Below are positions 19,750-21,089 of a DNA stretch of 21,089 bases, piece by piece. Below the pieces are notes generated by a model. It worked only from the letters and a program-made list of their open reading frames with translations, made no database searches and was not told where the DNA came from. Source of the stretch: Elysia marginata (Eukaryota; Mollusca; Gastropoda; Plakobranchidae); assembly GCA_019649035.1 (NCBI GenBank), contig BMAT01009038.1:272803-293891 (forward strand), written 5' to 3'. How positions within the stretch are numbered: position 1 is the first letter of the stretch; each line of letters opens with the position of its first letter. The position numbers and the translations under genes are program-made.

Positions 19750-21089
19750 GGGATCTAGAGTTTTGACAAATAAAAAGAGACAATTATTTTAGCATCTATC
19801 ACAAAGCAGAGGGCTGGCTGGAAAGGGGAGAGGAAAACTGTAGACCTCAATGGCCTTGCTCTAAATTTTCTCTTTCTTTTTAAAATTAACAGTTAACTAG
19901 TATTAAATTATAAAACTCTTCTGCAATAAATAAGTTCAATGTAAAAAAAAGTATGAAAATAAGAAAAATCCAATTTTTTAAAGGACCCCTACAAAGTAAG
20001 TGCATTTTTCAATCCATCAATTTATTAAAATGCATTATAATAAATGAGTGTGACCCTGTGACAGTTAAAATAACAGATTATAAACAGGCCCACAAAGTAA
20101 TTTGAGAGATGAAAGAATTTCCAAAGCAGACTCAGAAACAGTTTGAAAAATTATTGGGGAAAAATGAGTTTGAAAAAAATAAAATTAAAGCAGTATTAAC
20201 AATAACATAGTTTTTCTATACATATGGAAAAATTTGCACTTAATTCAATTATGAACTGAATTACTTGTAGTTGTACTGTACATAGCCCTTCATTCTGTAA
20301 GCCTAGATTAGTACTAGTAGATATATAGGCCTACATCAAAATGACTAAAAGTGTTTTGTCATGTATTTTTTCCTCTACCATATAAGTCCAAAAAGGAATA
20401 ATTTCTATAGATCTAAAAAATAGTGGCACCCTATTGCAGAATACCTATTAGCTCTAGTCTAGATTATCCAAGCCTAAATTTCTTGGTAACAAATTCTTTT
20501 TATTTTCAAAATTAAAGGGTCCTGAGAACTGAAATGTAAGTTTTGATCATAAACAACATTACTGACGAAATGAAAAGTACCGTAATGAAGAGTAGCCTAG
20601 GCTAATTTTTTTTTAACAAGTAGCACCCCAGGGCCCAGGGTGGAAATCCTGCCCATTGTCTCATATCTGGGGTACATCTACATGCATTCTTTAATCTGGA
20701 TCTTGATCCAAGTTTAGATCTGGACTTTACAATAAAATAGTAAAGTTGCAAAGTGAAGTGATGCATAAATTAAATTCTGGCAGTAGCCTTTTGTTTTAGA
20801 TCATTTGGCCTTTGTTTACAACTTATACAAGTACTAAAATTGACTTCAAGTTTTAAAATCATCTCAAGACTAAAATGAAAACTTTAAAGGTAAAAAACAA
20901 CCCTCGGTCAGATAGATTATATTTCCGTCACTAATCACCGATAACTTTGTGTTTTGATCCAGATATTAAAAAAAAAACACCTTCCAAAGTCTTCAGATTT
21001 GGTCTTCGTGTTTTCTGCTCACAGCCTCACACTCCTCACGATGCTTACTGCTGTGCTTAGTGTTGTCATAAAGATCAAAACATGGCCAG

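Larger units (their letters stand above)
18448..21089 (-). other. Region upstream of PRRC1: probable first intron, 5' exon not located
   Basis: No coding exon was recognised on either strand over these 2.6 kb. It contains three TAGGCCTA palindromes (18894, 19029, 20326), a purine-rich stretch and a small microsatellite. A possible regulatory patch at 20920-20940 reads TGACGGAAATAT on the - strand, resembling a TGACG plus an ETS-type GGAA site. A GTAAGC donor-like site on the - strand near 21037 could end a 5' exon that starts beyond the window. Neither is proven. Confidence 0.4.

Noticed and set aside
1..21089. Search for a previously undescribed gene system or CRISPR-like array
   Set aside because: Only two conserved eukaryotic genes and decayed repeats were found. 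There are no regularly spaced repeats and no clustered unknown genes.

Overview
This is animal nuclear DNA: AT-rich, with short exons separated by spliceosomal introns and many degraded mobile-element fragments. There are no bacterial-type operons. Frequent TCTAGATCTA and TAGGCCTA words and the divergence of the proteins from the human ones suggest a mollusc, probably a heterobranch gastropod; this is an impression, not a proof.

Two conserved genes lie tail to tail. On the + strand, 1230-3436 holds the last two coding exons of POLG, the catalytic subunit of mitochondrial DNA polymerase gamma, followed by a poly(A) signal at 3494. On the - strand, 18413 down to 8998 holds a complete PRRC1 coding sequence in nine coding exons (1047 nt with stop, 348 aa). 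Reading frame and splice phase agree at every junction. A strong 3' splice site just upstream of the PRRC1 start codon implies at least one more 5' noncoding exon, which I could not place. The PRRC1 3' UTR appears to run about 2.7 kb, to a poly(A) signal at 6279-6274.

Region by region: 1-1229, POLG intron with a GC-richer block and a dispersed repeat. 1230-3436, POLG 3' end. About 3520-6255, gene-free spacer with three terminal-inverted-repeat elements, one nested in a second copy of the dispersed repeat. 6255-18447, PRRC1; its largest intron (14627-11854) carries a pogo-like element, a SINE/LINE-tail-like sequence and an internally deleted Ty3/gypsy-type LTR retrotransposon ending 46 bp from a splice donor. 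18448-21089, upstream sequence without recognisable coding exons.

The two genes are not known to act together: POLG copies mitochondrial DNA, while PRRC1 is linked to PKA regulation and ER-Golgi traffic. I found no novel gene system. The most informative non-genic signals are the nested MITE with its empty site, the 237-bp TIR element and the broken retrotransposon inside PRRC1.
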